The position numbers and the translations under genes are program-made. Positions 1 through 14,747 of a stretch of DNA of 64,000 bases are shown piece after piece. The DNA lies in NCBI RefSeq assembly GCF_022808325.1, contig NZ_JALGCL010000002.1:1-64000 (forward strand), in the 5' to 3' direction. Within the stretch, counting starts at the first letter, position 1. Each line of letters starts with the position of its first letter. Source of the stretch: Cognatiluteimonas sedimenti. GTDB taxonomy: Bacteria; Pseudomonadota; Gammaproteobacteria; Xanthomonadales; Xanthomonadaceae. The notes beneath the pieces are model-generated. The model worked only from the letters and a program-made list of their open reading frames with translations. It did no database searches and was not told the DNA's origin.

Positions 1-319
1 CTTAAGAAGAGCGTTGCTCTGCTGTCTCTTGTGAGTCACTCCGCAACTCGCAACGCGGGATGCGGTCGCCTTTGGGTGCGAAATAAAGGAGGAGGCCGCA
101 GGCCGGGGGACATTCGCACCCAAAGGCGTCCGCATCCGGCGCCCGACGGATATCCGCATCCGGCGCCCTGATCAGTCCGTACCCGGCGCCCCATGTCCGA
201 CGCCAACAAGCCTTCGCACCGGCCCCGACCAACCTGCGAACCTCGGCGCAGCCCCGCAGCCCGTTGCGCCATGGGAGCTTCGGACGCGGAGGCAATCCCG
301 GCGCGCCAGCGCGCGTTGC
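1..319. repeat. Gene-free repeat element E1 (long hairpin with conserved loop, then short degenerate repeats)
   Basis: No gene is supported here. Arms at 67-82 and 113-128 are perfectly complementary over 16 bp and enclose a 30-nt loop (83-112). The loop contains AAAGGAGG, the complement of the usual 3' end of 16S rRNA, and a small internal GGCC-GCA-GGCC hairpin. The same loop occurs at 36705-36734 on a different stem. Downstream, about 127-215, are short degenerate repeats containing CCGGCGCCC. Positions 28-69 match 36588-36629 in inverted orientation. The element lies just beyond the 3' end of the minus-strand RDD gene. Confidence 0.6.
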
Positions 320-796
320 CTACGCGTTGCCGGGTGCCTTTCCTGGCGCGCGCAGCAGTCTTGTTGCGCTGGCGCGGTCGTGCCAGGTCAAGCGGTCGCG
401 ATCGATCCATGCCCACCAGAACCCCGCGCCGACCAGCAGCAACGACGCAGTGCCGACGGCATAACGCTCGAGCAAGGCCCGCCACGAGGCATTGCCGCCA
501 CCGGCGGCCACCACCCGCAGCCGCCACGGGCGCATGCCCAGCGTCTGCCCGCCGCGATGCCAGCTCAGCACCGCGTAGGCGCCGGTCAGCAGCCAGCACA
601 GCAGCCACAGCGCCAACTGCAGCGCACTGAACGGCGCGATGTTCTCGCGCACCGCATGTCCCGTCTCGTAGTAGCCGAAGGTGAAGGCGGCCGACGCCAG
701 CATCCATAGCGCCAGCGCCGGGAACAGGTCGTACACCAGCGCCAGCAGGCGCCAGCCCAGCAGCGCGGCGGGTTCGGGACTCGATGCGGATTCCAT
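320..796 (-). CDS. RDD family integral membrane protein
   Basis: A 158-residue protein with an N-terminal cytoplasmic stretch of about 12 residues and then several hydrophobic segments (around residues 13-33, 50-70 and 110-125). The RDD-family pattern is visible in the Arg at the start of segment one (GWRLLALVYDLFP) and in the QTLGMRPWRLRVV motif after segment two. RDD proteins are small multi-pass membrane proteins, mostly of unknown or transport-related function. The start at 796 is the only Met that precedes the first membrane segment closely. A TATGCT hexamer (808-803, minus) ends six bases before it, so the transcript may be almost leaderless. The gene is divergent from xerD. The family call is good and the function is unknown. 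Confidence 0.8.
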   Translation of the reverse strand: MESASSPEPAALLGWRLLALVYDLFPALALWMLASAAFTFGYYETGHAVRENIAPFSALQLALWLLCWLLTGAYAVLSWHRGGQTLGMRPWRLRVVAAGGGNASWRALLERYAVGTASLLLVGAGFWWAWIDRDRLTWHDRASATRLLRAPGKAPGNA

Positions 797-852
797 CCGG
801 CCAGCATACCGGCGTGCGCCCGGCCGTGGCCCGCGAACGCTAAGCTCGCCGC
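797..852. promoter_or_regulatory. Divergent promoter region, RDD gene / xerD
   Basis: The 56-bp gap carries a -10-like TAAGCT at 841-846 for xerD (ATG at 853) and TATGCT at 808-803 on the minus strand for the RDD gene (ATG at 796). In each case only six bases separate the hexamer from the start codon, which would give leaderless or near-leaderless mRNAs. Neither gene has a Shine-Dalgarno sequence. No convincing -35 box was seen. Confidence 0.4.
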
Positions 853-1806
853 ATGCCATCGACCACGCCCGCCGAACGCCGCCAGCGCGCCACCGCGTTG
901 CCGCCGTTGCGCGACGCCGATGCGATCGCGATCGAGGCCTTCCTGGATGCCAGCTGGGCCGAAGCGGGATTGTCGCGGCAGACGCTGGCCAGCTACCGCC
1001 GCGACCTGGAGGGCTTCGCGCGCTGGCGCGACGGCGCCGGCGGCGGTTTGCCCGCGGCCGACCGCGGCGCCCTGTTCGACTACCTTGCCTGGCGCACGCG
1101 CGACAACTACTCGCCGCGCAGCAACGCACGCCTGCTGTCGGCGCTGCGCGCCTTCTTCGCCCACGCGTTGCGCCGCGGCGCGCGCACGGACGACCCGACC
1201 GCGATGCTGGAGCCGCCGAAGCTGCCGCGCGCGCTGCCCAAGGCGCTGGCCGAGAGCCAGGTCGACGCGCTGCTCGCCGCTCCGGACATCACCACGCCCG
1301 CCGGCCTGCGCGACCGCGCGATGCTGGAACTGATGTACGCCGCCGGCCTGCGCGTCAGCGAACTGGTGCAACTGCCCGCGACCGCGCTGAACCTGCGCCA
1401 GGGCGTTCTGCGGGTGACCGGCAAGGGTGGCAAGGAACGGCTGGTGCCGCTGGGGGAAGAAGCCCAGCACTGGCTGCAACGCTACCTCGACGAGGCCCGC
1501 CCGCAACTGGCAGGCAAGCGCGCACTGGCGACGCTGTTCATCAACGCCAGCGGCGCCGCGCCGACCCGGCAACAGTTCTGGCAGCTCGTGAAGCGCCATG
1601 CCGCCGGCGCCGGCATCGACCCGGGCAAGGTCAGCCCGCATGGCCTGCGCCACAGCTTTGCCACCCACCTGCTCAACCACGGCGCCGACCTGCGCGCGCT
1701 GCAGATGCTGCTCGGCCACGCCTCGTTGTCCACGACCCAGATCTACACCCTGGTGGCGCGTGAACAACTCAAGCGCCTGCACGAGAAGCACCATCCGCGG
1801 GGGTGA
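853..1806 (+). CDS. xerD: Site-specific tyrosine recombinase XerD
   Basis: Tyrosine recombinase of 317 residues, slightly longer than the usual 300 or so because of about 20 extra N-terminal residues. The N-terminal SAM-like core-binding domain spans about 25-110 ([15 protein letters not shown]) and the catalytic domain about 130-310. The catalytic set is complete: R167 (AAGLRVSEL), K191 ([10 protein letters not shown]), H263 and R266 ([12 protein letters not shown]), H289 ([14 protein letters not shown]) and Y298. With XerC it resolves chromosome dimers at dif, activated by FtsK. It is called XerD rather than XerC from overall resemblance and from having dsbC as downstream neighbour, as in related genomes; this is an inference. 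The start is ATG 853 next to a TAAGCT hexamer. Confidence 0.93.
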   Translation: MPSTTPAERRQRATALPPLRDADAIAIEAFLDASWAEAGLSRQTLASYRRDLEGFARWRDGAGGGLPAADRGALFDYLAWRTRDNYSPRSNARLLSALRAFFAHALRRGARTDDPTAMLEPPKLPRALPKALAESQVDALLAAPDITTPAGLRDRAMLELMYAAGLRVSELVQLPATALNLRQGVLRVTGKGGKERLVPLGEEAQHWLQRYLDEARPQLAGKRALATLFINASGAAPTRQQFWQLVKRHAAGAGIDPGKVSPHGLRHSFATHLLNHGADLRALQMLLGHASLSTTQIYTLVAREQLKRLHEKHHPRG

Positions 1807-2106
1807 GGAAGGCCGCTTGCGCGGCACTGCCGCGCGTCCTGCCGAACGCCCGGCCATGGATGGCCGGGCCGGGGTATCCGGAGCCGAAACCCTGCGCCAG
1901 GGACGGCATCGTCGGACTCCGCCACGCGCCGCGCTCGCGCGCAGCAGGCAGCGCGCCTGCGAGCACCGCAGGGCAACCGCCCCCGGGCCGCGCGGCCGAT
2001 CGGGCCAGATCAACGGCCCGGCTCCTGCCGTCGCGCATGCGACAATCCCCGGAACCCCATGATCGGCACGCGGTCGAAGGCCGTCCGTGCAAGCACCAGG
2101 ATCCCG
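1807..2106. other. xerD-dsbC intergenic region with a near-perfect palindrome
   Basis: About 300 bases without a supported gene. A 9-bp stem at 1849-1857/1860-1868 (CCCGGCCAT / ATGGCCGGG) separated by two bases forms a compact palindrome that could end xerD transcription, although no T-run follows. A GACAAT hexamer at 2041-2046 is a possible -10 for dsbC. Nothing else is recognisable. Confidence 0.35.
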
Positions 2107-2949
2107 ATGAAGACTTCCCTGTTCATCCTGCTCGGCGCAATGAGCCTGTCCGCCTGCGCCCAGGACAGCGCGCCGGCCGCGCCGCCGGTTGCCGCCAAGC
2201 CCGGCGCGACTGCCAGCAAGGCCGACCTGGCGCTGGCCGCGATCGTCCCCGGCAGCCCCGCCGCGCGGGTCCGCGATGTCCTGCACGAGATCAATCCCGG
2301 CGCGCAGATCGAGCAGATCGACCCGGCGCCGCTGGCGGGATTCCAGCAGGCGATCGTCGGCGGCCAGGTGGTCTATGTCAGCAACGACGGCAAGTACCTG
2401 ATGCAGGGCGCGCTGTACGACGTCGCCGCGAGGAAGGACCTCGGCGAGGCGGCGATGGCGAAGATGCGGGTCAAGCTGCTGCGCAGCATCCCGCTCAGCG
2501 ACCGCATCGTGTTCGCCCCGGCGAACCCGAAGTACACGGTCACGGTGTTCACCGACGTCGAGTGCGCCTATTGCCGCAAGCTGCACAGCGAGATCGCCGA
2601 TTACAACAGGCAGGGGATCGCGGTGCAGTACGTCGCGTTCCCGCGCATGGGCCTGGGCAGCGACGACTTCAAGGAAATGGTCGCGGTGTGGTGCGCGCCC
2701 GACCAGAAGAAGGCCCTGACCGATGCCAAGAACGACCGCCCGGTGCCGTACCGCAACTGCAACAACCCGGTGACGATGCAGTTCAACCTCGGCCAGCGCA
2801 TGGGCCTGACCGGCACCCCGATGATCCTGGCCGCCGACGGCACCCAGCTCGGCGGCTACGTGCCCCCGGAGCAGCTGCGCGCAGCACTCGACAAGCTGGC
2901 CGCCGACGGCACCAGGCCCGCGGCCAGCACTGCCACCGGCGGCACCTGA
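2107..2949 (+). CDS. dsbC: Thiol:disulfide interchange protein DsbC (periplasmic disulfide isomerase)
   Basis: Protein of 280 residues. The N-terminal signal sequence (residues 1-17) ends in LSAC, a plausible lipobox with Cys17, so the protein may be lipid-anchored. A low-complexity Ala/Pro linker follows, then the DsbC dimerisation domain (about 38-105, including [17 protein letters not shown]) and a thioredoxin-fold domain (about 140-265). The active site is C153-A-Y-C156 and the cis-Pro loop is TGTPMI. DsbC isomerises wrongly paired disulfides in the periplasm and is kept reduced by DsbD. I chose ATG 2107 because the hydrophobic signal starts directly after it; an ATG at 2059 would add 16 polar residues before the signal. 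DsbG is a less likely alternative. Confidence 0.9.
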   Translation: MKTSLFILLGAMSLSACAQDSAPAAPPVAAKPGATASKADLALAAIVPGSPAARVRDVLHEINPGAQIEQIDPAPLAGFQQAIVGGQVVYVSNDGKYLMQGALYDVAARKDLGEAAMAKMRVKLLRSIPLSDRIVFAPANPKYTVTVFTDVECAYCRKLHSEIADYNRQGIAVQYVAFPRMGLGSDDFKEMVAVWCAPDQKKALTDAKNDRPVPYRNCNNPVTMQFNLGQRMGLTGTPMILAADGTQLGGYVPPEQLRAALDKLAADGTRPAASTATGGT

Positions 2950-2964
2950 GTCGATCGGGGCCCC

Positions 2965-2987
2965 GGAGCCGGCCCAGCGCCGGCTCC
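2965..2987 (+). terminator. Hairpin between dsbC and purL
   Basis: A perfect 9-bp stem (GGAGCCGGC / GCCGGCTCC, 2965-2973 and 2979-2987) with a five-base loop lies 16 bases after the dsbC stop. There is no T-run; the purL -10 hexamer follows at once. It could be a weak or Rho-assisted terminator. Confidence 0.4.
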
Positions 2988-2989
2988 GT

Positions 2990-2995
2990 TACAAT
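2990..2995 (+). promoter_or_regulatory. Putative -10 element for purL
   Basis: TACAAT, 30 bases before the purL ATG at 3026. No good -35 match is visible because the expected position falls in the preceding hairpin. Similar TACAAT hexamers precede secA and the minus-strand oxidase gene in this window. Confidence 0.45.
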
Positions 2996-3025
2996 GGCGG
3001 GCCGTTTCCCTCGGTTCCGCCGGAC

Positions 3026-7084
<4,059 letters not shown>

Positions 7085-7154
7085 TGGCCCGCGGCGGCGG
7101 CGGCGCGCATTGCCCGACCTGCTAGAGTCGGCGCTTCGCCGCGGAGGGCGGGTC

Positions 7155-8894
<1,740 letters not shown>

Positions 8895-8898
8895 GCGC

Positions 8899-10116
8899 AT
8901 GCCGCTGTATCGCTACAAGGCGCTGAACACCCGCGGCGAAATGCTCGATGGCCAGATGGAGGCCGCGAACGACGCCGAGGTGGTGCTGCGGCTGCAGGAG
9001 CAGGGCCACCTGCCGGTCGAGGCGCGACTGGCGTCCGAAGGCGGCGGCGACGGCGCGTGGCGCGCGCTGTTCAAGCCCAGGCCGTTCGCCGGGCAGCGGC
9101 TGGTGCAGTTCACGCAACAGCTGTCGACCCTGCTCGGCGCGGGGCAGCCGCTGGACCGCGCGCTGACGATCCTGCTGGAACTGCCCGAAGATGAAGCCGC
9201 CAAGCGCACGATCGCCGACATCCGCGACGCGGTCCGCGGCGGCACCGCGCTGTCGACCGCGCTGGAGCGCCAGCACGGCGCCTTCGGCAAGCTCTACGTC
9301 AACATGGTCCGCGCCGGCGAGGCCGGCGGCAGCCTGCACGAGACCCTGGCGCGGCTGGCCGACTACCTGGAGCGCAGCCGCGCGATGAAGGGGCGCGTGG
9401 TCAACGCGATGATCTATCCGGCGATCCTGTTGCTGATGGTCGGGTTGTCGCTGCTGTTCCTGCTTGGCTTCGTGGTGCCGCAGTTCGCGGCGATGTACGA
9501 CAGCCTCGACGCGCCGCTGCCGTGGTTCTCGCAACTGGTGCTCGGCGTCGGCATGTTCGTGCGCGACTGGTGGATCGTGCTCCTGGTGGTCCCGGCGCTG
9601 GCGTTGTGGTGGGGCGAGCGCCGCCTGCGTGACCCGGTCGTGCGCGCCGGCTTCGACGAATGGATCCTGCGGCAGAAGTTCGCCGGCCCGCTGGTCGCCA
9701 AGCTCGAGACCGCGCGCCTGGCGCGCACCCTGGGCACCCTGCTGAAGAACGGCGTGCCGCTGCTGACCGCGCTGGGCATCGGCCGCAACGTGCTCGGAAA
9801 CCGCGCCCTCGCCACCGACGTCGAGGCCGCCGCCGACGAAGTGAAGAACGGCGTCGGCCTGTCGAGCGCGCTGGCGCGCGGCAAGCGCTTCCCGCGGCTG
9901 GCGCTGCAGATGATCCAGGTCGGCGAGGAGTCCGGCGCCCTGGACACGATGCTGCTCAAGACCGCGGACACCTTCGAGCAGGAAACCTCGCTGGCGCTGG
10001 ACCGGATGCTGGCCGCGCTGGTGCCGGTGGTGACGATGCTGATGGCGGGCATCGTCGGCATCGTGATCCTTGCCGTGCTGACCCCGATCTACGACCTCAC
10101 GAACGTGATCGGCTAG
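8899..10116 (+). CDS. gspF: Type II secretion inner-membrane platform protein GspF
   Basis: Protein of 405 residues starting MPLYRYKALNTRGE, the typical GspF N-terminus. Two homologous cytoplasmic T2SSF domains (about 70-195 and 270-395) are each followed by hydrophobic segments: about 170-190, 220-235 (beside the RDWW motif) and 375-400. GspF is the polytopic platform protein that couples the GspE ATPase to the pseudopilus. It starts five bases after the gspE stop. A paralogue, PilC, lies at 62622-63872 in this same window. Confidence 0.95.
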   Translation: MPLYRYKALNTRGEMLDGQMEAANDAEVVLRLQEQGHLPVEARLASEGGGDGAWRALFKPRPFAGQRLVQFTQQLSTLLGAGQPLDRALTILLELPEDEAAKRTIADIRDAVRGGTALSTALERQHGAFGKLYVNMVRAGEAGGSLHETLARLADYLERSRAMKGRVVNAMIYPAILLLMVGLSLLFLLGFVVPQFAAMYDSLDAPLPWFSQLVLGVGMFVRDWWIVLLVVPALALWWGERRLRDPVVRAGFDEWILRQKFAGPLVAKLETARLARTLGTLLKNGVPLLTALGIGRNVLGNRALATDVEAAADEVKNGVGLSSALARGKRFPRLALQMIQVGEESGALDTMLLKTADTFEQETSLALDRMLAALVPVVTMLMAGIVGIVILAVLTPIYDLTNVIG

Positions 10117-10169
10117 GCGCGTGCATGACGCATCGACCAAGACGGATCGACTATGGAGAGGATGAACTG

Positions 10170-10769
10170 ATGGGCAATCGACGGTTCCAGGCCCGACGCA
10201 TGGTTCGCGTGTCGCCAAACGCTGGCAGCCACGCCATGTGCGGCGCGCAGAACAGCCGCAGGCGAACGAGTGACGCACGCCGTGCCGACGGCATGTACAA
10301 CGCGGACATGAGCCGCAGGCGCATGGAGGGCGCACGCCGTGGCGACGGCTTGCGTCACGTCGCGGCGTACGGATCCGCCATGCGCGGCTTCAGCCTGATC
10401 GAGATCATCCTGGTGGTGGTGCTGATCGGCGGCATCGTCGCCTTCGCCGCCAGCCGCATCCTCGGCGGCGGCGACCGCGCCAAGGCCAACCTCGCCAAGG
10501 CGCAGGTACAGACGCTGGCCGAGAAGGTGCAGCAGTACGAAATGGACACCGGCACCTTGCCCGGATCGCTCGACGCGCTGGTCGACAATCCGGGTAATGC
10601 CACCGGCTGGCTGGGCCCGTACGCCAAGGCAGCCGAACTCAAGGATCCGTGGAACCACGCCTACGAATACCGCGTGCCCGGCGATGGCCAGCCGTTCGAC
10701 CTGATCAGCCTGGGCAAGGACGGCCAGCCGGGCGGCGAAAGCGTCGACGGCGACGTGAAGTACCAGTAG
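10170..10769 (+). CDS. gspG: Major pseudopilin GspG with an unusually long, Arg-rich leader
   Basis: The processed protein is a classic GspG. The PilD site is MRG/FSLIEIILVVVLIGG, with Phe1 and Glu5 of the mature form, followed by an amphipathic helix and the C-terminal region with GWLGPY, DPWNHAYEYR and the calcium-site loop (GQPGGESVDGD). The Met of MRGF at 10380 has no ribosome site. The in-frame ATG at 10170 has a strong one (GGAGAGGA, 10155-10162, seven bases away). That start gives 199 residues with a leader of about 73, against the usual 5-25. The extra leader is Arg-rich and contains sequence repeated in the gspI leader. If translation began at 10380, the product would be 129 residues with a three-residue leader. 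Confidence 0.85.
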   Translation: MGNRRFQARRMVRVSPNAGSHAMCGAQNSRRRTSDARRADGMYNADMSRRRMEGARRGDGLRHVAAYGSAMRGFSLIEIILVVVLIGGIVAFAASRILGGGDRAKANLAKAQVQTLAEKVQQYEMDTGTLPGSLDALVDNPGNATGWLGPYAKAAELKDPWNHAYEYRVPGDGQPFDLISLGKDGQPGGESVDGDVKYQ

Positions 10770-10797
10770 CCGCGCGTTACGGGCCGGGGTCGGGAAT

Positions 10798-11415
10798 GTG
10801 GTGAGCCGAAGCGCCCCGCTGACGGGTCCTGCGAGCCGTGGCGGCGGTGACGCGGGGCAGGGCCGTGGGCTTGCGGGTGGGACAAGCCACGGCGACGGCT
10901 TGGCGACGCCGGCACGGCGTTCAGGCTTGCGCGGCGATGGCTTGCGCAACGCGGTAGCGGGTGCATCGACCATGCGCGGTTTCTCGCTGCTCGAGATCGT
11001 GCTGGTGATCGCGATCATCGCGCTCGCCAGCCTGCTCGCGGCGGCCGCGCTCGGCGGTGGCATTGACGGGCTGCGCCTGCGCTCGGCGGCGAAGGAAGTC
11101 GCCGCGCAGTTGCGCTACACCCGCGCCCAGGCGCTGGCGACGGGCGAGCCCCAGCGCTTCACGATCGATCCCCATGCCCACACCTGGAGCGCGCCGAAGC
11201 AGCGGCATGGCACCCTGCCGGAACAGCTCGGCATCGTGTTCACCGGCGCGCGCGAAGTCCAGCCCTCGCGCGGCGAAGGTGCGATCGTGTTCTTCGCCGA
11301 CGGCGCCTCCACCGGCGGGCGCGTGCAACTGCAGGTGGACGACGCGGCGTGGAAGGTGGATGTCGCCTGGCTGACCGGGCAGGTGCGGCTGGCGCGCACG
11401 GAGGCGGTGCGGTGA
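10798..11415 (+). CDS. gspH: Minor pseudopilin GspH with expanded leader
   Basis: The PilD site MRG/FSLLEIVLVIAIIAL, with Glu5, is at codon ATG 10972. The mature part (about 145 residues) has the GspH features: RSAAKEVAAQLRYTRAQALATG after the hydrophobic helix and a beta-rich C-terminal half. The frame is open upstream to GTG codons at 10798 and 10801, which would give 205 residues and a 61-residue leader. I report the long form because neighbouring gspG and gspI have good ribosome sites at the matching upstream positions. Here the upstream site is weak and the start is uncertain. The leader part contains NAVAGASTMRGF, close to the gspI leader. GspH is a minor tip or shaft pseudopilin of the secretion pseudopilus. 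Confidence 0.8.
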   Translation: MVSRSAPLTGPASRGGGDAGQGRGLAGGTSHGDGLATPARRSGLRGDGLRNAVAGASTMRGFSLLEIVLVIAIIALASLLAAAALGGGIDGLRLRSAAKEVAAQLRYTRAQALATGEPQRFTIDPHAHTWSAPKQRHGTLPEQLGIVFTGAREVQPSRGEGAIVFFADGASTGGRVQLQVDDAAWKVDVAWLTGQVRLARTEAVR

Positions 11416-12044
11416 GCGGTGTCTGCGACGTGCTGGTGGCCTCCAAGGCGAAAGCCAGGATGCCGGTTTTCAGGGCCCCCGACGGTTTGGAGGGTCCGAC
11501 GGCGCCTGCAGGCGCCTTGCGCGGCCGCGGCGGCAGTCCGGACAACATGAGGAACCGCCGCGGGCGAGCGGGTAACGCGGGCCGTGCCGACGGCATATGC
11601 AATGCGGTAGCGGGTCCATCCACCATGCGCGGCTACACCCTGATCGAGGTGATCATCGCCTTCGCGATCCTCGCGCTGGCGCTGACCTTGCTGCTGGGGA
11701 CGTTGTCGGGCGCGGCGCGGCAGGTGCGATGGGCCGAAGAAGCCGGGCGCGCGGCGCTGCACGCGCAGTCGCTGCTCGACCAGGTCGGCGTCGGCGAAGT
11801 GCTGCAACCCGGCCACAGCGAAGGCGATTTCGAGCACGGTCGCTATCGCTGGACGCTCGACGTGGCGCCGTACCAGGATCCGCTGCTGCCGCCGACCATC
11901 GCCCGCGACTTGTCGGCGCCGCAGTTGCTGCAGCTGTCGCTGGCGGTGCAATGGGGCGACGGCGACGATCCACGCCGCCGGCTGCAACTGCAATCGCTGC
12001 GCCTGGTGACGCCGGCAGCGGTGGCCGCGGAGCCGCCGTTGTGA
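11412..12044 (+). CDS. gspI: Minor pseudopilin GspI with expanded leader
   Basis: The PilD site MRG/YTLIEVIIAFAILALAL lies at ATG 11625. The mature protein of about 137 residues matches GspI, with VRWAEEAGRAALHAQSLLDQVG after the helix. A GTG at 11412 overlaps the gspH stop (GTGA) and has GGAGG (11400-11404) seven bases upstream, the best start in the frame. It gives 210 residues and a leader of 74. An intermediate ATG at 11547 would give a 29-residue Arg-rich leader. The end of the leader (NAVAGPSTMRG) repeats the gspH leader, and about 11553-11607 matches the gspG leader at about 10254-10308. GspI is part of the pseudopilus tip complex with GspJ and GspK. Confidence 0.82.
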   Translation: MSGVCDVLVASKAKARMPVFRAPDGLEGPTAPAGALRGRGGSPDNMRNRRGRAGNAGRADGICNAVAGPSTMRGYTLIEVIIAFAILALALTLLLGTLSGAARQVRWAEEAGRAALHAQSLLDQVGVGEVLQPGHSEGDFEHGRYRWTLDVAPYQDPLLPPTIARDLSAPQLLQLSLAVQWGDGDDPRRRLQLQSLRLVTPAAVAAEPPL

Positions 12045-12697
12045 GGGCGGGGCGATCAACCATGCGCGGATTCACCCTGATCGAGGTGCTGCTGGCGACC
12101 GCGCTGCTCGCCGCGGGGCTGGCGCTGGCGTTCGCGACGCTGCGCGCCGCCACCGCCACCGCCAACCGCGGCGAGGCGATCGCCGCGCGCAGCGAACGCA
12201 TGCGCGCGGTCGAGGGCTTCCTGCGCGCGCGACTGGTCGCGACCCGGCCGGTGGCCTTCGCGATCGAGGCCGACAGTGGCCTGGCGCAGCGCTTCGTCGG
12301 CGAGCCCGGGCGCATGCGCTTCGTCGCCGACCTGCCAGATTACCTGGGCCATGGCGGCCCGTACCTGCACGAGTTCGCGGTCGAGCGCGACGGCGGCGAC
12401 ACGCTGCGCCTGACCGTGGCGCTGTCGGTGGTGCAGGGCGGGGAAGTGGTCCAGGAGCGCGAACCGCGCGCGCCGGAACTGCTCGCCGAAGGACTGCGCG
12501 CGGTGCGCTTCCGTTATCGGGCGATGGATGCCGATAATCGCCTGGGCCAGTGGCAGGAACAGTGGCGCACCCCGGAGGCCTTGCCCTTGCAGGTGGAGAT
12601 CGACCTGCAGGACGCCGATGGCCGCGACTGGCCGCCGCTGGTGGTGGCCTTGCCGCTGGCCGGCAGCTACGCCGCCGCGCCGGGGAACATGCAATGA
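12041..12697 (+). CDS. gspJ: Minor pseudopilin GspJ
   Basis: Protein of 218 residues, starting at GTG 12041 that overlaps the gspI stop in a GTGA. The leader ([10 protein letters not shown]) is of normal length, unlike those of gspG, H and I, and PilD would cut before [16 protein letters not shown]. The C-terminal part is beta-rich with the pattern [14 protein letters not shown] and [15 protein letters not shown]. The typical GspJ tip-complex protein binds GspI and GspK. Its short leader is a useful internal reference for how the neighbouring leaders probably looked before expansion. Confidence 0.9.
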   Translation: MRAGRSTMRGFTLIEVLLATALLAAGLALAFATLRAATATANRGEAIAARSERMRAVEGFLRARLVATRPVAFAIEADSGLAQRFVGEPGRMRFVADLPDYLGHGGPYLHEFAVERDGGDTLRLTVALSVVQGGEVVQEREPRAPELLAEGLRAVRFRYRAMDADNRLGQWQEQWRTPEALPLQVEIDLQDADGRDWPPLVVALPLAGSYAAAPGNMQ

Positions 12698-13602
12698 CGC
12701 CGGTGCGCCGGCGCCGCCGCGCGCAATCCGGCAAGAGCGGCGGCGCCGCGCTGCTGCTGGTGCTGTGGCTGGTGGCATTGCTGACCGCGCTGGTCGGCGC
12801 GTTCGCGCTGGCCGCGCGCACCGAGCACCTGCAGGGCCAGGTGCTCAGTCGCGGCGTGGTCGCGCAGCAGGCCGCGCGTGCCGGCATCGAATACGCGATC
12901 ACCCGCGTCGGCCAGCAGGACCCGCGCTGGCGCTGGCTCGCCGATGGCCGCGAATACCGCTGGACTTTCGCCGATGCGCAGGTCGAGATCCGGATCGTCG
13001 ACGAACAGGGCAAGGTCGACCTCAACATGGCCGATGCCGGCCTGCTGGCATCGCTGTTGCAGGCAGTCGGCAGCGATCCGCGCGAGGCCGGGCAAGTGGC
13101 GGTGGCGATCCTGGACTGGCGCGACGCCGATTCGTTGACGCAGCCGGCCGGCGGCGCCGAGGACGCCGACTATGCCGCCGCCGGTCGCGCCTACGGCGCC
13201 GCCGACGCGCCGCTTGAGAGCGTTGCCGAAGTCGAGCAGGTGCTGGGCATGACGCCGGCGCTGTACGCGCGGCTGGCACCCCACGTCACCGTGTACAGCG
13301 GCCGCGAACGCCCGGATCCCGCGTTCGCTTCGGCGCAGGTGCTGGCGGCGATGGGGCTGGACGCGCCGCGGCTGCTGGCGCAGCGGCAGGCATGGACGCC
13401 GGCTTCGGGCAATCCACCGCCGCAGTTGCCGGACGGGCAGCCGCTCGTGGGCGCCGATAGCGGCACGTATAGTATCGACAGCCGTGCGCGGCTCCGCGGC
13501 CGCACCGCGGTGTTGCGGGTGGTGGTGCGCAGCGGCGGGAACGGCTTGCCGGGGTCGGCATGGACCGCACTGCGATGGGAGGAGGGAGCATCGCCACGAT
13601 GA
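12694..13602 (+). CDS. gspK: Minor pseudopilin GspK
   Basis: Protein of 302 residues; the ATG at 12694 overlaps the gspJ stop (ATGA). It has an Arg-rich leader ([16 protein letters not shown]) followed by [20 protein letters not shown]. As usual for GspK, the mature chain lacks Glu5. Two helix-hairpin-like alpha-domain segments are present ([19 protein letters not shown] and [13 protein letters not shown]), together with the conserved [20 protein letters not shown]. GspK caps the pseudopilus and is thought to contact secreted substrate or the secretin. Confidence 0.92.
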   Translation: MTPVRRRRRAQSGKSGGAALLLVLWLVALLTALVGAFALAARTEHLQGQVLSRGVVAQQAARAGIEYAITRVGQQDPRWRWLADGREYRWTFADAQVEIRIVDEQGKVDLNMADAGLLASLLQAVGSDPREAGQVAVAILDWRDADSLTQPAGGAEDADYAAAGRAYGAADAPLESVAEVEQVLGMTPALYARLAPHVTVYSGRERPDPAFASAQVLAAMGLDAPRLLAQRQAWTPASGNPPPQLPDGQPLVGADSGTYSIDSRARLRGRTAVLRVVVRSGGNGLPGSAWTALRWEEGASPR

Positions 13603-14747
13603 CGTCGCTGCGCGACCGCATGGGCCGCCAGCTTGCCCGCTGGACCGGCACGGGCGGCTTTTTCGCCTGGTGGGGCCACTCGCTGGCGGCCTGGTTGCCG
13701 CGTCGCTGGCGCCTGGCGCTGGGCCTGGATCGTGGCCGCCTGCTGTTGCAGGCCGATGGCGATGCCGTGCAGTTGCGGTTGCAGGACGGCGACGGCATGC
13801 GCGACCTCGCGCGCGTCCCTGACCTGGCCGCGGCGGGCGCTGACGTGCTGGCCACGCTGTTGTCGCCAGAGCTGGCCGAGTTGCCGCGCTGGCTGCTGCT
13901 GCCCGCCGCCAGCGGCCTGCGCCGCAGGTTGCTGCTGCCGGCAGCCGCGGCCGAGCGCCTGCGCGACGTGGTCGCCTTCGAGATCGACAGGCAGACGCCA
14001 TTCGCCGCCGACGCCGTGGCCTTCGATGCGCGCCTGCTCGGGCGCCGCGGCAGCGATGGCCAGCTCGACGCCGAACTGGTGGTGGTGCCGCGCGAGGCCT
14101 TGTCCGCGCAACTGGACGCGCTGGGCCCCCTGGCCGGCCAGTTGGCCGGCATCGATGTCGCCGGCGGCAGCGGCACGCCGCTGGGCGTCAACCTGCTGCC
14201 GCAGGCGCAGCGCCGGCAGCAGCTGGATCCGTGGCGCGCGTGGAACTGGGTGTTCGGCGCGCTGGCGCTGCTCGCCCTTGCGATGATGCTGTGGCAAGTG
14301 CTCGATAACCGCGACCGCGCCGCCCAGGCGCTGCAGGCGCGTGCCGACCGCGAGGCGCGCGCCGCGCGCGCAGTCGCGCTGCAGCGCCAGCAACTGGTCG
14401 ACCTGGTCGAGGGCCGCGCGTTCCTCGACCGCCTGCGCAACGCGCGCCCGACCGCGATCGAGGTGCTCGATGCACTGGCGCGACGGCTGCCGGACAACAC
14501 CTACCTGGAGAAGCTGGCGATCGAGAACGACCGCCTGCTGCTGATCGGGCTGAGCAGCGAGGCCTCGGCGCTGGTGGGGCGGCTGGAAGGCGCCCGGCCG
14601 TGGCGTTCGCCGGCGCTCACCGGCGCGCTGCAACCCGATCCGCGCAGCGGCCGCGACCGGTTCACCCTGACCGCCGACCTCGCGATCGCGCCCGCCGCCG
14701 CGCCCGCGCCCGCTGCCCCGGAGCCCGCCGATGCCGGCCACGACTGA
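13599..14747 (+). CDS. gspL: Type II secretion inner-membrane protein GspL
   Basis: Protein of 382 residues; ATG 13599 overlaps the gspK stop and has a purine-rich site (GGGAGGAGGGAG) upstream. The cytoplasmic actin-like domain (about 20-210) is followed by one membrane span ([18 protein letters not shown], about 213-230) and a periplasmic ferredoxin-like domain with a preceding coiled stretch ([19 protein letters not shown]). GspL recruits the GspE ATPase to the membrane and pairs with GspM. Confidence 0.9.
   Translation: MTSLRDRMGRQLARWTGTGGFFAWWGHSLAAWLPRRWRLALGLDRGRLLLQADGDAVQLRLQDGDGMRDLARVPDLAAAGADVLATLLSPELAELPRWLLLPAASGLRRRLLLPAAAAERLRDVVAFEIDRQTPFAADAVAFDARLLGRRGSDGQLDAELVVVPREALSAQLDALGPLAGQLAGIDVAGGSGTPLGVNLLPQAQRRQQLDPWRAWNWVFGALALLALAMMLWQVLDNRDRAAQALQARADREARAARAVALQRQQLVDLVEGRAFLDRLRNARPTAIEVLDALARRLPDNTYLEKLAIENDRLLLIGLSSEASALVGRLEGARPWRSPALTGALQPDPRSGRDRFTLTADLAIAPAAAPAPAAPEPADAGHD

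Noticed and set aside
586-2586. A 666-codon minus-strand frame opposite xerD and dsbC
   Set aside because: It covers two well-supported plus-strand genes and is a compositional shadow.
10380-13602. Type IV pilus pilin genes
   Set aside because: Gene order, GspK without Glu5, and the adjacent GspE, F, L, M, N and D identify type II pseudopilins.
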